Source: Streptomyces sp. SPB162 (GTDB taxonomy: Bacteria; Actinomycetota; Actinomycetes; Streptomycetales; Streptomycetaceae). Taken from it: a stretch of 64,000 nucleotides of DNA. The translations under genes and the position numbers were made by a program. This document shows positions 1 to 8,601 of the stretch, piece after piece. The stretch's first letter is position 1. Every line of letters begins with the position of its first letter. The stretch is from NCBI RefSeq assembly GCF_029504575.1, contig NZ_JAQFII010000001.1, forward strand, positions 5,711,001 to 5,775,000. Direction: 5' to 3'. The notes under the pieces are model-generated. The model was not told the origin of the DNA. It did no database searches and was given only the letters and a program-made list of their open reading frames with translations.

Positions 1-545
1 TCGGCCAGCTCGACCGGGGACTGCGCGAGCGGCTCGTCGTCGAACTGCGCCGGCTGTTCGCACGGCTCGGCACGACCGTGCTGGCCGTCACCCACGACCA
101 GGGCGAGGCGTTCGCGCTCGCCGACCGCGTCGTGGTCATGCGCGACGGCCTGATCGCGCAGAGCGGCACCCCGCTGGAGGTGTGGCAGCGGCCCGCGTCC
201 GAGTTCGTGGCCCGCTTCCTCGGCTTCGACAACGTCGTCGGGGCGACCGTGCTCGGCGAGGCGGCCGACACCCCGTGGGGCAAGGTGCCGGTGCAGCCGG
301 GCGCGCCCCAGGGGGCGTGCCGGCTGCTGGTCCGCCCCGCCGGGGTGCGGCTGACCGGCGTCCGCGACGGGCTGCCCTGCACGGTGACGGCCAGGACGTT
401 CCGCGGCGACCTCGTCACCCTGCTGCTGCGCCCGGCGGACGGACCGCCGCTCGAGGCGGCCTGCTCGCTGCGGGACGCGCCGGAGACCGGCACCGAGGTG
501 GGCGTCACGTTCAGCGCTCAGGACGTCGTGGTCCTCAGCCCGTAG
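1..545 (+). CDS. ABC importer ATP-binding subunit, C-terminal part (5' end outside window)
   Basis: The reading frame is open from base 3, so the start and Walker A lie to the left of the window. The visible part begins at the D-loop (LDRGLRERL) and has the H-loop in LAVTHDQGEAFALADR, then the usual run IAQSGTPLEVWQRPAS and a C-terminal TOBE-like beta domain. These features are known from importer ATPases of the FbpC/ThiQ/PotA class, which energise uptake of iron, thiamine or polyamines at the membrane. The substrate cannot be told from this fragment. The stop overlaps the convergent LOG gene by 11 bp. Family assignment is firm; substrate is open. Confidence 0.85.
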   Translation, partial: GQLDRGLRERLVVELRRLFARLGTTVLAVTHDQGEAFALADRVVVMRDGLIAQSGTPLEVWQRPASEFVARFLGFDNVVGATVLGEAADTPWGKVPVQPGAPQGACRLLVRPAGVRLTGVRDGLPCTVTARTFRGDLVTLLLRPADGPPLEAACSLRDAPETGTEVGVTFSAQDVVVLSP

Positions 546-1665
546 CGGCTGCCGTGAGCCGGGCCAGTGCGTCCGGGGCCTCGTCGACGGAGTCGACCAG
601 GGCGATACGGGCCGCCATGGGGCGGTCCTTCGCCAGCGCCTGGAGCAGGGGCCAGGTGGGCAGGTCACGGGTCCAGTGCTCGCGGTTCACCAGCACCATC
701 GGGGTCGGGACGCCCCGGGACCCGTAGTAGTTCGGCGTCGCGTTGTCGAAGATCTCCTGGACGGTGCCGGCCGCGCCCGGCAGGAAGACCACGCCCGCGG
801 TGCAGCGGGCCAGCAGGCCGTCCTCGCGGATCGCGTTGGCGAAGTACTTGGCGATGTGCGAGGCGAACGCGTTCGGCGGCTCGTGGCCGTAGAACCACGT
901 CGGGACGCCTACGGACGTGCCGCCGTCCGGCCAGCGCTCCCGGACGGCGAACGCGGCCGACGCCCAGTCGCCGATCGACGGTGTGAACAGGGGCGCCTTC
1001 GCCACCGTGCGCAGCGCCTCGCCGAGCACCTCGTCCGCGAACGGGGCCGTGTAAGCGCCCAGGTTCGCCGCCTCCATGGCGCCGGGGCCGCCCCCGGTGG
1101 CGACGGTCAGCCCCGAGCGGGCCAGCGTCCGGCCGAGGAGGGCGGCGCCCGCGTACGCGTCGTTGCCGCGCTCCATGGCGTGGCCGCCCATCACGCCGAC
1201 CACCCGCTCGCCGGTGAGGAGTTCGTCGAGCGCGTCCGAGACGGCGTCGTCGTGGATGCTCCGCAGCATTGACGCGAGTATGTCGCCGTCCGCCCGGGTC
1301 CGCTGGAGCCACTCGTAGGCGCGGGCGTCCGGCGTCGTCGCGTACCCCGCGGCCAGCCCGTCGTAGAGCGACTGCGGTGTGTACAGCGAGCCGCGGTACG
1401 GATCGAACGGCAGGTACGGGACCGGCGGGAAGACCATCGCCCCGCGCGCCCGCACATGGGCGAGGGCCTCGGGCTCCATGGGGCAGCCGAGGAACACCGC
1501 CTCCGCCGGGTCCAGGGCCAGCAGCGCGGCGGTACGGTCCGTCAGGTCGACGGCCTGCAGGCGGTATCCGGCGAGCGAGCCGGTGGCGGCCACCCGGTCG
1601 AACTCCTCGGGTGATTCGATCTCGCGGTCAGGGGCGCCGCTGTGCGGCGTGGTATCGGTCAGCAC
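535..1665 (-). CDS. LOG-family (TIGR00730-like) Rossmann-fold protein
   Basis: A 376-residue protein starting at GTG. It carries the two LOG hallmarks in slightly altered form: a glycine-rich loop VATGGGPGAMEAAN and FLPGAAGTVQEIF, corresponding to the family PGGxGTxxE. LOG proteins bind nucleotides, and some are cytokinin riboside 5'-monophosphate phosphoribohydrolases; older annotations call them lysine decarboxylases. At 376 residues it is much longer than plant-type LOG (about 200), with about 130 extra N-terminal residues. PGGxGT is changed to PGAAGT, so phosphoribohydrolase activity is uncertain. It converges on the ABC ATPase gene and shows no clear operon partner. Confidence 0.8.
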   Translation of the reverse strand: MLTDTTPHSGAPDREIESPEEFDRVAATGSLAGYRLQAVDLTDRTAALLALDPAEAVFLGCPMEPEALAHVRARGAMVFPPVPYLPFDPYRGSLYTPQSLYDGLAAGYATTPDARAYEWLQRTRADGDILASMLRSIHDDAVSDALDELLTGERVVGVMGGHAMERGNDAYAGAALLGRTLARSGLTVATGGGPGAMEAANLGAYTAPFADEVLGEALRTVAKAPLFTPSIGDWASAAFAVRERWPDGGTSVGVPTWFYGHEPPNAFASHIAKYFANAIREDGLLARCTAGVVFLPGAAGTVQEIFDNATPNYYGSRGVPTPMVLVNREHWTRDLPTWPLLQALAKDRPMAARIALVDSVDEAPDALARLTAAATG

Positions 1666-1710
1666 GGGTGAACCCTAAGGGCTGTCCCGTCATCCCGGCC
1701 GCGGCACGGC

Positions 1711-2868
1711 TCAGACCCCCAGCGGCGAGGCCGCGAGTTGCGCGATGAGGGCGGTCACCGGGACGACCACTGCCAGCACCGTCGCGCAGCGCAGGCCGAC
1801 GGCGCCGCGCAGCAGGCGCGCGGAGGCGCCGAGTTGGACGAGGGCGGCGGTGGAGTGCTCGCGGGTGCGCCGGGCTTCGAGTGCGGCGGTGAGCACCGTC
1901 GCGAGCGCGCACAGGACGATCAGGGCGGCGGCGAAGCCGGTGAGTGGGCCGAGCCTCCGGTCGCCGGTGCCGTAGAGCTGCGACGCGGCCAGCCCCCCGG
2001 CGGTGATGGCGCACAGCACGCCGATCGGCCGCCCGATCCGGTCCGCCTCCTCCTGGAGGGCGCGGCCGGCGAGCAGCCGCAGGGCGCCGGGACGCACGGC
2101 GGCCAGCAGGCGTCCGCAGGCGTAGACGACCGCCGGGCCGGCCAGGATCATGCCGGCCGCGATCAGCGCCCAGCCGGCCAGAACGGTGGGGGCGGCGCTG
2201 CCGAGGCCGCCGGGCAGCGGCATCAGGTCGGTCGCGGTCGAGTGCCGCAGGTCGTCGGCGGTCACCTCGATGGCGAGGCCGATGGCCGTGAGGGCGGCTC
2301 CCCACGGCAGGCCGGCGGGGGCGGTGACCGCGGAGAGCGCGTCCGGGTCTTCCGCGTCGGCGGACGCGGGGCCCGAGGGGGCGGTCCCGCGCGGCCACAG
2401 GAAGGCGGCGCTGGCGGCCGCGGCGAGCACCGGTACGGCGGCGAGCAGTACCAGCGCGCCCGCGAAGGGCAGCGGGAGCTCCGGGCCGAGCGCTTCGACG
2501 GCCGTGCCGCGCAGCCGCAGGTAGACCACCAGGGCGATGGTGCTGCCCAGCGCGCAGGACAGCGCGGTGGTCGCGGCGGCCAGCAGCGGTACCACGTTGC
2601 GGCCGAGTCCGACCGCGGCGAGCCCGGAGTGCAGCCGCCCCGTGGGCTCGGCCCTGGAGACGGCCACCGAGAGCTGCACGGCGACCGCGAACGGGACCGC
2701 GCACCAGGCGAGCCGGGCGCTGGACGCCGCAGGGTCGCCGGGGTGGCCCAGGGCGTAGCCGAGCGCGGCCAGCAGCAGGAAGCCGGTGCCCCCGGCCGCG
2801 ACGGTCACCAGCAGCCGGCGGAGCAGGACCGAGGGGACGGATCCGCGGGCTACACGGAGGCTGAGCAC
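1711..2868 (-). CDS. ABC transporter permease, multi-pass membrane protein
   Basis: A 385-residue protein. The GTG start at 2868 lies inside the 3' end of the ATPase gene (19-bp overlap), which implies translational coupling. Several hydrophobic segments are visible, e.g. LLVTVAAGGTGFLLLAALGY near the N-terminus, a stretch around TALSCALGSTIALVVYLRL, PFAGALVLLAAVPVLAAAA and a C-terminal CATVLAVVVPVTALIAQLAA. The arrangement suggests an FtsX/MacB-type exporter permease, reduced compared with full-length family members. The substrate is unknown. It pairs with the ATPase directly upstream. Confidence 0.72.
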   Translation of the reverse strand: MLSLRVARGSVPSVLLRRLLVTVAAGGTGFLLLAALGYALGHPGDPAASSARLAWCAVPFAVAVQLSVAVSRAEPTGRLHSGLAAVGLGRNVVPLLAAATTALSCALGSTIALVVYLRLRGTAVEALGPELPLPFAGALVLLAAVPVLAAAASAAFLWPRGTAPSGPASADAEDPDALSAVTAPAGLPWGAALTAIGLAIEVTADDLRHSTATDLMPLPGGLGSAAPTVLAGWALIAAGMILAGPAVVYACGRLLAAVRPGALRLLAGRALQEEADRIGRPIGVLCAITAGGLAASQLYGTGDRRLGPLTGFAAALIVLCALATVLTAALEARRTREHSTAALVQLGASARLLRGAVGLRCATVLAVVVPVTALIAQLAASPLGV

Positions 2869-3578
2869 GACGCGGCACCCTCCCGGTCCTGAGTGGGCAT
2901 GGCGGCCGCCGGCCGGCCGTCGACGATGGTGAAGATCCGGTCGGCCGAGGCGGCGACCTCGGGTTCGATGGTGGCGAGCAGCACGGTGATGTCGTGCGAG
3001 CGGGCGGCGCTGGTGAGCGTCCGCAGGATCTGGGCGCGGTCCGCGCGATGCAGCGGCGCGGTGGGCTCGTCGGCGAAGATCACGTCGGGGAGGGTGACCA
3101 GCGCGCGGGCGATGGCCACCCGCTGGCGCTGCGCCTGGAGCAGCTCCGCGGGCCGTTTGCGGGCCAGCGAGCCGACGTCCAGACGGTCCAGCCACTCCTG
3201 CGCGGTCCTCTTGGCCGCGCGGTGCGACATGCCGCGGAGCAGCAGGGGCAGGGCGGCGTTCTCCCGGGCGGTGAGTTCCGGCAGCAGCTGCGGGGTGCCG
3301 CCGATCCAACCGAAGCGGTCGCGGCGCAGCCGCTCGCGCGCTGCGAGCGGGAGGGTGTGCACCGGCGCGCTGTTGAACCACACCTCTCCCTGGTCGGGCA
3401 GCAACTGCCCGGCCAGGCAGCGCAGCAGGGTGGACTTGCCGGAGCCGCGCGGTCCCAGCAGGGCGAGGATCTCGCCCTTGCGCACCCCCAGCGAGACGCC
3501 GAGCAGCGCGGGGGATCCCTGGATGGAGTGGCGCAGGGCGCGGGCCCAGAGCACGTCGTTGTCGGGCGGGGCCACCAT
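2850..3578 (-). CDS. ABC transporter ATP-binding protein with degenerate signature and H-loop
   Basis: A 242-residue ABC ATPase. A clear GGAGGT ribosome binding site precedes ATG 3578. Walker A is GPRGSGKST and Walker B is VIFADEP. The signature region reads LLQAQRQRVAIARAL instead of LSGGQ, and the switch region reads LLATIEPEVA, where the usual His is absent. The domain most resembles LolD/MacB-type export ATPases. Loss of the signature glycines and H-loop His suggests weak hydrolysis or a regulatory role, possibly in heteromeric pairing. It is followed by its permease with a 19-bp overlap. Confidence 0.78.
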   Translation of the reverse strand: MVAPPDNDVLWARALRHSIQGSPALLGVSLGVRKGEILALLGPRGSGKSTLLRCLAGQLLPDQGEVWFNSAPVHTLPLAARERLRRDRFGWIGGTPQLLPELTARENAALPLLLRGMSHRAAKRTAQEWLDRLDVGSLARKRPAELLQAQRQRVAIARALVTLPDVIFADEPTAPLHRADRAQILRTLTSAARSHDITVLLATIEPEVAASADRIFTIVDGRPAAAMPTQDREGAASCSASV

Positions 3579-3741
3579 TGCCGCTTACCTCCGCGAGTCG
3601 TTCCCCCTGGGTCGGTCAACGAATGCGGGGGAGAGCGGTCACTGCGTTGGCAGGCTAAGGATTTTCCGGGCCAGGTCGGGTGAGGCACGGCGCCCGGGTC
3701 CCCCGGACGGCCGCATCCCCGAGAAGTCCGCGAAACGCCGC

Positions 3742-3782
3742 GGCGCGCCGGGCGGGCCCCGGAAGGGGTCGCCCGGCGCGCC
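3742..3782 (-). terminator. Strong GC hairpin after the aminotransferase gene
   Basis: Perfect 13-bp inverted repeat GGCGCGCCGGGCG / CGCCCGGCGCGCC with a 15-nt loop, 23 bp beyond the minus-strand stop at 3805. No U-tract follows, which is common for Streptomyces terminators. Confidence 0.65.
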
Positions 3783-3804
3783 GGGGGGAATCACCGCGCA
3801 GCGG

Positions 3805-5166
3805 TCAGAGCTTGGTCCACGCCTCGGTGAGGACGGCGCGCAGGATGCCCTCGATCTCGTCGAAGGTCTCCTGGGTGGAGATCAGCGGCGGCGCGAGCTG
3901 GACGACCGGGTCGCCACGGTCGTCGGCCCGGCAGTACAGGCCGTTCTCGAAGAGCGCCTTCGACAGGAAGCCGTACAGGACGCGCTCGGTCTCCTCGTCC
4001 GTGAAGGACTCCTTGGTGACCTTGTCCTTGACGAGCTCGATGCCGTAGAAGAAGCCGTTGCCGCGGACGTCACCGACGATCGGCAGGTCGTGCAGCTTCT
4101 TCAGCGTGTTGAAGAACGCGTCCTCGTTGTCGAGCACGTGCTGGTTGAGGCCCTCGCGCTCGAAGATGTCGAGGTTCGTGAGGCCGACGGCCGCGGAGAC
4201 CGGGTGGCCGCCGAACGTGTAGCCGTGCAGGAAGGTGTTCTCGCCCTTGTAGAACGGCTCGGCGAGCTTGTCGGAGATGATGCAGGCGCCGATCGGGGAG
4301 TAGCCCGACGTCATGCCCTTGGCGCAGGTGATCATGTCCGGGACGTAGTCGAACTTGTCGCACGCGAACATGGTGCCGAGGCGGCCGAAGGCGCAGATGA
4401 CCTCGTCGGAGACGAGCAACACGTTGTACTTGTCGCAGATCTCGCGGACCCGCTGGAAGTACCCGGGCGGCGGCGGGAAGCAGCCGCCGGCGTTCTGCAC
4501 CGGCTCCAGGAAGACGCAGGCCACGGTCTCCGGGCCCTCGAACAGGATCTCCTGCTCGATCTGGTCGGCGCAGTACCGGCCGAAGGCCTCCGGGTCGTCG
4601 CCGAAGAGCGGGGCGCGGTAGATGTTGGTGTTGACCACCTTGTGCGCACCGGGGACCAGCGGCTCGAACGGCGCCTTGAGGGCCGGCAGACCGGTGATCG
4701 ACAGGGCGCCCTGCGGGGTGCCGTGGTACGCGACGGCGCGGGAGATGACCTTGTACTTGGTCGGCTCACCCGTGAGCTTGAAGTACTGCTTGGCGAGCTT
4801 CCAGGCGGTCTCGACCGCCTCGCCGCCGCCGGTGGTGAAGAAGACCTTGTTCAGGTCGCCGGGGGCGTAGTTCGCCAGCCGCTCGGCCAGTTCCACGGCC
4901 TTGGGGTGGGCGTACGACCAGATCGGGAAGAAGGCCAGCTCCTGGGCCTGCTTGTACGCGGTCTCGGCGAGCTCGTGGCGGCCGTGACCGGCGTTGACCA
5001 CGAACAGCCCGGAGAGGCCGTCGAGGTACTTCTTGCCCTTGTCGTCGTAGATGTACGTGCCCTCGCCGCGCACGATGGTCGGCACAGGGGCGTTCTCGTA
5101 CGACGACATGCGGGTGAAGTGCATCCACAGGTGGTCGTACGCGGTCTTCGAGAGGTCCGCGTTCAT
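3805..5166 (-). CDS. Class III PLP aminotransferase, probably polyamine/omega-amino acid:pyruvate
   Basis: A 453-residue fold-type I aminotransferase. The PLP lysine is Lys283 in TCAKGMTSGYSP, and the cofactor aspartate lies in VLLVSDEVICAFGR. Further family signs are TTGGGEAVETAWKLA and HGYTFGGHPVSAAVG. The sequence resembles SpuC/beta-alanine-pyruvate aminotransferases, which move the terminal amino group of putrescine, cadaverine or beta-alanine to pyruvate. Its ATG is 2 bp after the stop of the Lrp regulator gene, so the two are co-transcribed and probably coupled. A divergent aldehyde dehydrogenase could oxidise its aldehyde product. Exact substrate is inferred from context. Confidence 0.88.
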   Translation of the reverse strand: MNADLSKTAYDHLWMHFTRMSSYENAPVPTIVRGEGTYIYDDKGKKYLDGLSGLFVVNAGHGRHELAETAYKQAQELAFFPIWSYAHPKAVELAERLANYAPGDLNKVFFTTGGGEAVETAWKLAKQYFKLTGEPTKYKVISRAVAYHGTPQGALSITGLPALKAPFEPLVPGAHKVVNTNIYRAPLFGDDPEAFGRYCADQIEQEILFEGPETVACVFLEPVQNAGGCFPPPPGYFQRVREICDKYNVLLVSDEVICAFGRLGTMFACDKFDYVPDMITCAKGMTSGYSPIGACIISDKLAEPFYKGENTFLHGYTFGGHPVSAAVGLTNLDIFEREGLNQHVLDNEDAFFNTLKKLHDLPIVGDVRGNGFFYGIELVKDKVTKESFTDEETERVLYGFLSKALFENGLYCRADDRGDPVVQLAPPLISTQETFDEIEGILRAVLTEAWTKL

Positions 5167-5168
5167 GG

Positions 5169-5666
5169 CTATCTGGTTCCCCAGGTGTAGGTCTGCTTCC
5201 GGAGCTTCAGGTAAACGAAACTCTCGGTGGTCCGCACGCCGGGCAGCGCGCGGATCCGCTTGTTGATCATTTCCAGCAGGTGGTCGTCGTCCTCGCAGAC
5301 GATCTCGATCAGCAGATCGAACGAACCCGCGGTGATGACGACGTACTCGACCTCGCCCATTTCGGCGAGGGCGTCGGCGACGGGCTCGATGTCCCCCTCG
5401 ACGTTGATGCCGACCATCGCCTGCCGGCGGAAGCCGACGGTGAGCGGGTCGGTCACGGCGACGATCTGCATGACGCCCTGGTCCTGCAGCTTCTGGACGC
5501 GCTGCCGCACGGCCGCCTCGGAGAGGCCCACGGCCTTGCCGATCGCGGCGTAGGGCCTGCGCCCGTCCTCCTGGAGCTGCTCGATGATCGCCTTGGAGAC
5601 GGAGTCGAGCACTCCGGAGCCGTTGGGGTTCTTCGGATCCGTACTACGAGTGGCCACGAGTCCCAC
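5169..5666 (-). CDS. Lrp/AsnC-family transcriptional regulator
   Basis: A 165-residue protein. The N-terminal AsnC-type helix-turn-helix spans about residues 20-80 (LDSVSKAIIEQLQEDGRRPY, IGKAVGLSEAAVRQRVQKL), followed by an RAM ligand domain (VEYVVITAGSFDLLIEIVCE). Start GTG 5666 is used here; an in-frame GTG at 5657 is an alternative and neither has a strong ribosome binding site. It heads an operon with the aminotransferase and is divergent from the aldehyde dehydrogenase. Lrp proteins bind amino acids or related ligands as octamers, so it likely senses a polyamine or amino-acid intermediate and controls both units. Confidence 0.88.
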   Translation of the reverse strand: MGLVATRSTDPKNPNGSGVLDSVSKAIIEQLQEDGRRPYAAIGKAVGLSEAAVRQRVQKLQDQGVMQIVAVTDPLTVGFRRQAMVGINVEGDIEPVADALAEMGEVEYVVITAGSFDLLIEIVCEDDDHLLEMINKRIRALPGVRTTESFVYLKLRKQTYTWGTR

Positions 5667-5699
5667 TGTGCAGGAGAGGTCGACGGTCCCGCAACCCCC

Positions 5700-5751
5700 G
5701 AACGATGAAATTCGTGGTTCCGGTGCTCAAATCTCACTGATTCCATCGTTC
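5700..5751. promoter_or_regulatory. Spaced inverted repeat between lrp and aldehyde dehydrogenase, candidate Lrp operator
   Basis: Half-sites GAACGATGAAAT (5700-5711) and ATTCCATCGTTC (5740-5751) are reverse complements at 11 of 12 positions, with centres 40 bp apart, about four helical turns. It lies in the only shared control region of the divergent lrp and aldehyde dehydrogenase genes. Binding by the Lrp protein is inferred. Confidence 0.45.
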
Positions 5752-5846
5752 TGGAGAGTTGGGTATGTCGAACACGGCAGTGGTGCGGCTAGGCTCGATT
5801 ACTCTGGAAGCGTCTCACCCATCGGACACAGGACAGGAGAGGTGCA

Positions 5847-7283
5847 GTGAGCGAGCTCAAGCGTCTGCGCAACTACATCAATGGAGAGTTCCGCGACGCC
5901 GCCGACGGGCGGACCACGGACGTGGTCAATCCGGCCACCGGTGAGGTCTACGCCACCGCGCCGCTCTCCGCCGCCGCCGACGTCGACGCCGCGATGGCCG
6001 CCGCCGAGGCTGCTTTCCCCGCCTGGCGCGACGCCACGCCGGCGGCCCGCCAGCGCGCCCTGCTGAAGGCCGCCGACGCGATCGAGGCACGGGCGGACGA
6101 GCTGGTCGCCGTGGAGAGCGAGAACACCGGTAAGCCGCTCGGCCTCACCGCCAGCGAGGAACTGCCGCCGATGGTCGACCAGATCCGCTTCTTCGCGGGT
6201 GCGGCCCGGATGCTCGAAGGCCGCTCGGCCGGCGAGTACATGGAGGGCATGACCTCCATCGTCCGCCGCGAGCCGGTCGGCGTCTGCGCGCAGGTTGCGC
6301 CGTGGAACTACCCGATGATGATGGCCGTCTGGAAGTTCGCCCCGGCGATCGCCGCGGGCAACACGGTCGTCCTCAAGCCGTCCGACACCACCCCCGCCTC
6401 GACGGTGCTGCTCGCCGAGATCCTCGGCGAGGTGCTGCCCAAGGGCGTCTTCAACGTCGTCTGCGGCGACCGCGACACCGGCCGCGCCATGGTCGAGCAC
6501 AAGGTCCCGGCGATGGCCTCCATCACCGGCTCCGTCCGCGCCGGCATGCAGGTCGCGGAGAGCGCCGCCAAGGACGTCAAGCGCGTCCACCTGGAGCTCG
6601 GCGGCAAGGCGCCCGTCGTGGTCTTCGGCGACGCCGACATCGCCAAGGCCGTCGAGGACATCGCGGTCGCGGGCTACTTCAACGCCGGCCAGGACTGTAC
6701 GGCCGCCACCCGCGTGCTGGTCCACGAGTCGATCCACGACGAGTTCACCACCGCGCTCGCCAAGGCCGCCGCCGACACCAAGACCGGCGCCGCGGACGAC
6801 GAGGACGTGCTCTACGGCCCGCTCAACAACGCCAACCAGCTCGCCCAGGTCAGCGGCTTCATCGAGCGGCTGCCCGCGCACGCCAAGGTCGAGGCGGGCG
6901 GCCACCGCGTCGGCGAGAAGGGCTACTTCTACGCCCCGACCGTCGTCTCCGGCCTGAAGCAGGACGACGAGATCATCCAGAACGAGGTCTTCGGGCCGGT
7001 CATCACCATCCAGCCCTTCACCGACGAGGACCAGGCCGTCGACTACGCCAACGGCGTCGACTTCGCCCTCGCCTCCTCGGTGTGGACCAAGGACCACGGC
7101 CGCGCGATGCGGATGTCCAAGCGCCTCGACTTCGGCTGCGTGTGGATCAACACCCACATCCCGCTGGTCGCCGAGATGCCGCACGGCGGGTTCAAGAAGT
7201 CCGGCTACGGCAAGGACCTCTCCGCGTACGGCTTCGAGGACTACACCCGCGTCAAGCACGTCATGACGTCGCTCGACGGCTGA
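5847..7283 (+). CDS. NAD-dependent aldehyde dehydrogenase, gamma-aminobutyraldehyde dehydrogenase type
   Basis: A 478-residue enzyme. GTG start with AGGAGAGG upstream. Catalytic Cys284 lies in FNAGQDCTAATRV and the general base Glu250 in HLELGGKAP. The substrate-entry sequence APWNYPMMMAVWK is typical of PatD/BADH-like enzymes that oxidise 4-aminobutanal to GABA. It is divergent from the lrp-aminotransferase operon, which would supply the aldehyde, and is followed by a polyamine-binding lipoprotein gene. A strong hairpin follows at 7295. Aminoaldehyde preference comes from context and family resemblance. Confidence 0.9.
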   Translation: MSELKRLRNYINGEFRDAADGRTTDVVNPATGEVYATAPLSAAADVDAAMAAAEAAFPAWRDATPAARQRALLKAADAIEARADELVAVESENTGKPLGLTASEELPPMVDQIRFFAGAARMLEGRSAGEYMEGMTSIVRREPVGVCAQVAPWNYPMMMAVWKFAPAIAAGNTVVLKPSDTTPASTVLLAEILGEVLPKGVFNVVCGDRDTGRAMVEHKVPAMASITGSVRAGMQVAESAAKDVKRVHLELGGKAPVVVFGDADIAKAVEDIAVAGYFNAGQDCTAATRVLVHESIHDEFTTALAKAAADTKTGAADDEDVLYGPLNNANQLAQVSGFIERLPAHAKVEAGGHRVGEKGYFYAPTVVSGLKQDDEIIQNEVFGPVITIQPFTDEDQAVDYANGVDFALASSVWTKDHGRAMRMSKRLDFGCVWINTHIPLVAEMPHGGFKKSGYGKDLSAYGFEDYTRVKHVMTSLDG

Positions 7284-7294
7284 TCCTCGCGGAC

Positions 7295-7331
7295 ACCGGC
7301 CCCGGACGCGCAGGTCGCGTCCGGGGCCGGT
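7295..7331 (+). terminator. Rho-independent-like hairpin after aldehyde dehydrogenase
   Basis: Perfect 16-bp stem (ACCGGCCCCGGACGCG with its complement) and 5-nt loop, 11 bp after the stop codon. It separates the aldehyde dehydrogenase from the binding-protein gene, though read-through is possible. No U-tract. Confidence 0.7.
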
Positions 7332-7430
7332 GCGCGTCCCGGCCGCGCGACACAGTGTCAGGCAGGTGGGGGGTACGGCTGACGGATCGCTCGTTGCCCC
7401 GGGCGGCCGGCGGAAGGGAGGGTGTGCCGC

Positions 7431-8601
7431 ATGAGTGATCTCTCCCGTCGTTCGGTGCTGCGTGGATTCGGGCTGGCAGGGCTGCTGGCAGCCGCCTCGG
7501 CATGCGGCGTACCGCCGGCGCACATAGCCGCGGCGGACCGGGCGGCACGCGACCGCTCGGCGCAGGACAAGAGGCTGAACTTCGCGAACTGGCCGCTCTA
7601 CATCGACGTGGACGAGAAGAACGCGCAGCAGCGGCCGACACTGGACGCGTTCACCGCGCGGACCGGGATCAAGGTCCAGTACACCGAGGAGATCAACGAC
7701 AACGACGAGTTCTTCGGGAAGATCAGCCCGGCCCTGATGAACCACCAGGACATCGGCCGCGACCTGATCGTCGTCAGCGACTGGATGTCCGCGCGGTACG
7801 TACGCCTCGGCTGGGTGCAGGAGATGGACCGCGCCCGCCAGCCCAACGTCACGAAGTACCTGGACCCGCTGCTGCGCGACCCCGCCTTCGACCGCGGCCG
7901 CCGGTTCGCCGTGCCCTGGCAGTCCGGGATCACCGGCATCGCCTACAACAAGAAGGCGCTGGGCCGCGAGATCCAGCACGTGTCGGACCTGTGGGCCCCG
8001 GACCTCAAGCAAGGTGACGCTGCTGTCCGGGATGGACGAGGCGTTCGCGCTGCTCATGCAGGGGCAGGGCGTCGACGTCGCGAAGTGGACCGCCGACGAC
8101 TTCCACCGGATGACGGACCAGGTCGCCTCGCTGGTGCGCAGTAAGCAGATCCGGCGCTTCACCGGGAACGACTACACCAAGGACCTGTCCTCCGGCGACG
8201 TGCTGGCCTGCCAGGCGTACTCGGGCGACGTCGTCCAGCTGCAGTCCGACAACCCGGACATCGAGTTCGTGGTGCCCCAGGAGGGCGCGGAGCTGTGGGC
8301 CGAGAGCCTGATGATCCCGAACCTGGCCGAGCACAAGCGCAACGCCGAGGCGCTCGTCGACCACTACTACGACCCCGAGGTCGCGGCGGAGCTCGCCGCC
8401 TACGTCAACTACGTCTGCCCGGTGCCGGCCGCGCGCGACGTGCTCGCCTCGTCCAAGGACGAGGAGACCGCCGCCCTGGCCGAGGACCCGCTGATCTTCC
8501 CGGACGACGAGATGCGCGGGCGACTCGTCGTGGCCCGCGACATCACGCCGGAGGAGCGCCCGGAGTTCGAGGACCGGTGGAACCTGATCGTGGGCCTGTG
8601 A
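7431..8601 (+). pseudogene. PotD-like polyamine ABC substrate-binding lipoprotein, split by a frameshift
   Basis: Start ATG 7431 has GGAGG upstream. A Tat-type lipoprotein signal (LSRRSVLRGFGLAG ... ASACG) is followed by LNFANWPLYIDVDEKNAQQR, as in PotD/PotF. The frame runs to about 8009 (DLWAPDLK), then jumps by +1. The new frame continues VTLLSGMDEAFALL ... IRRFTGNDYTKDLSSGD ... YVNYVCPVPAARD to the stop at 8601. Both halves align well with the intact paralogue at 15078. One inserted base or two missing bases near 8009-8011 would explain it. Uncorrected, translation would stop at 8144. There is no adjacent ATPase or permease, so it may serve the transporter 8 kb downstream. A sequencing error is possible. 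Confidence 0.85.

Noticed and set aside
535..1665. Lysine decarboxylase annotation for the LOG-family gene
   Set aside because: The family name is historical; there is no PLP-decarboxylase fold, and the motifs are those of LOG nucleotide-binding proteins.
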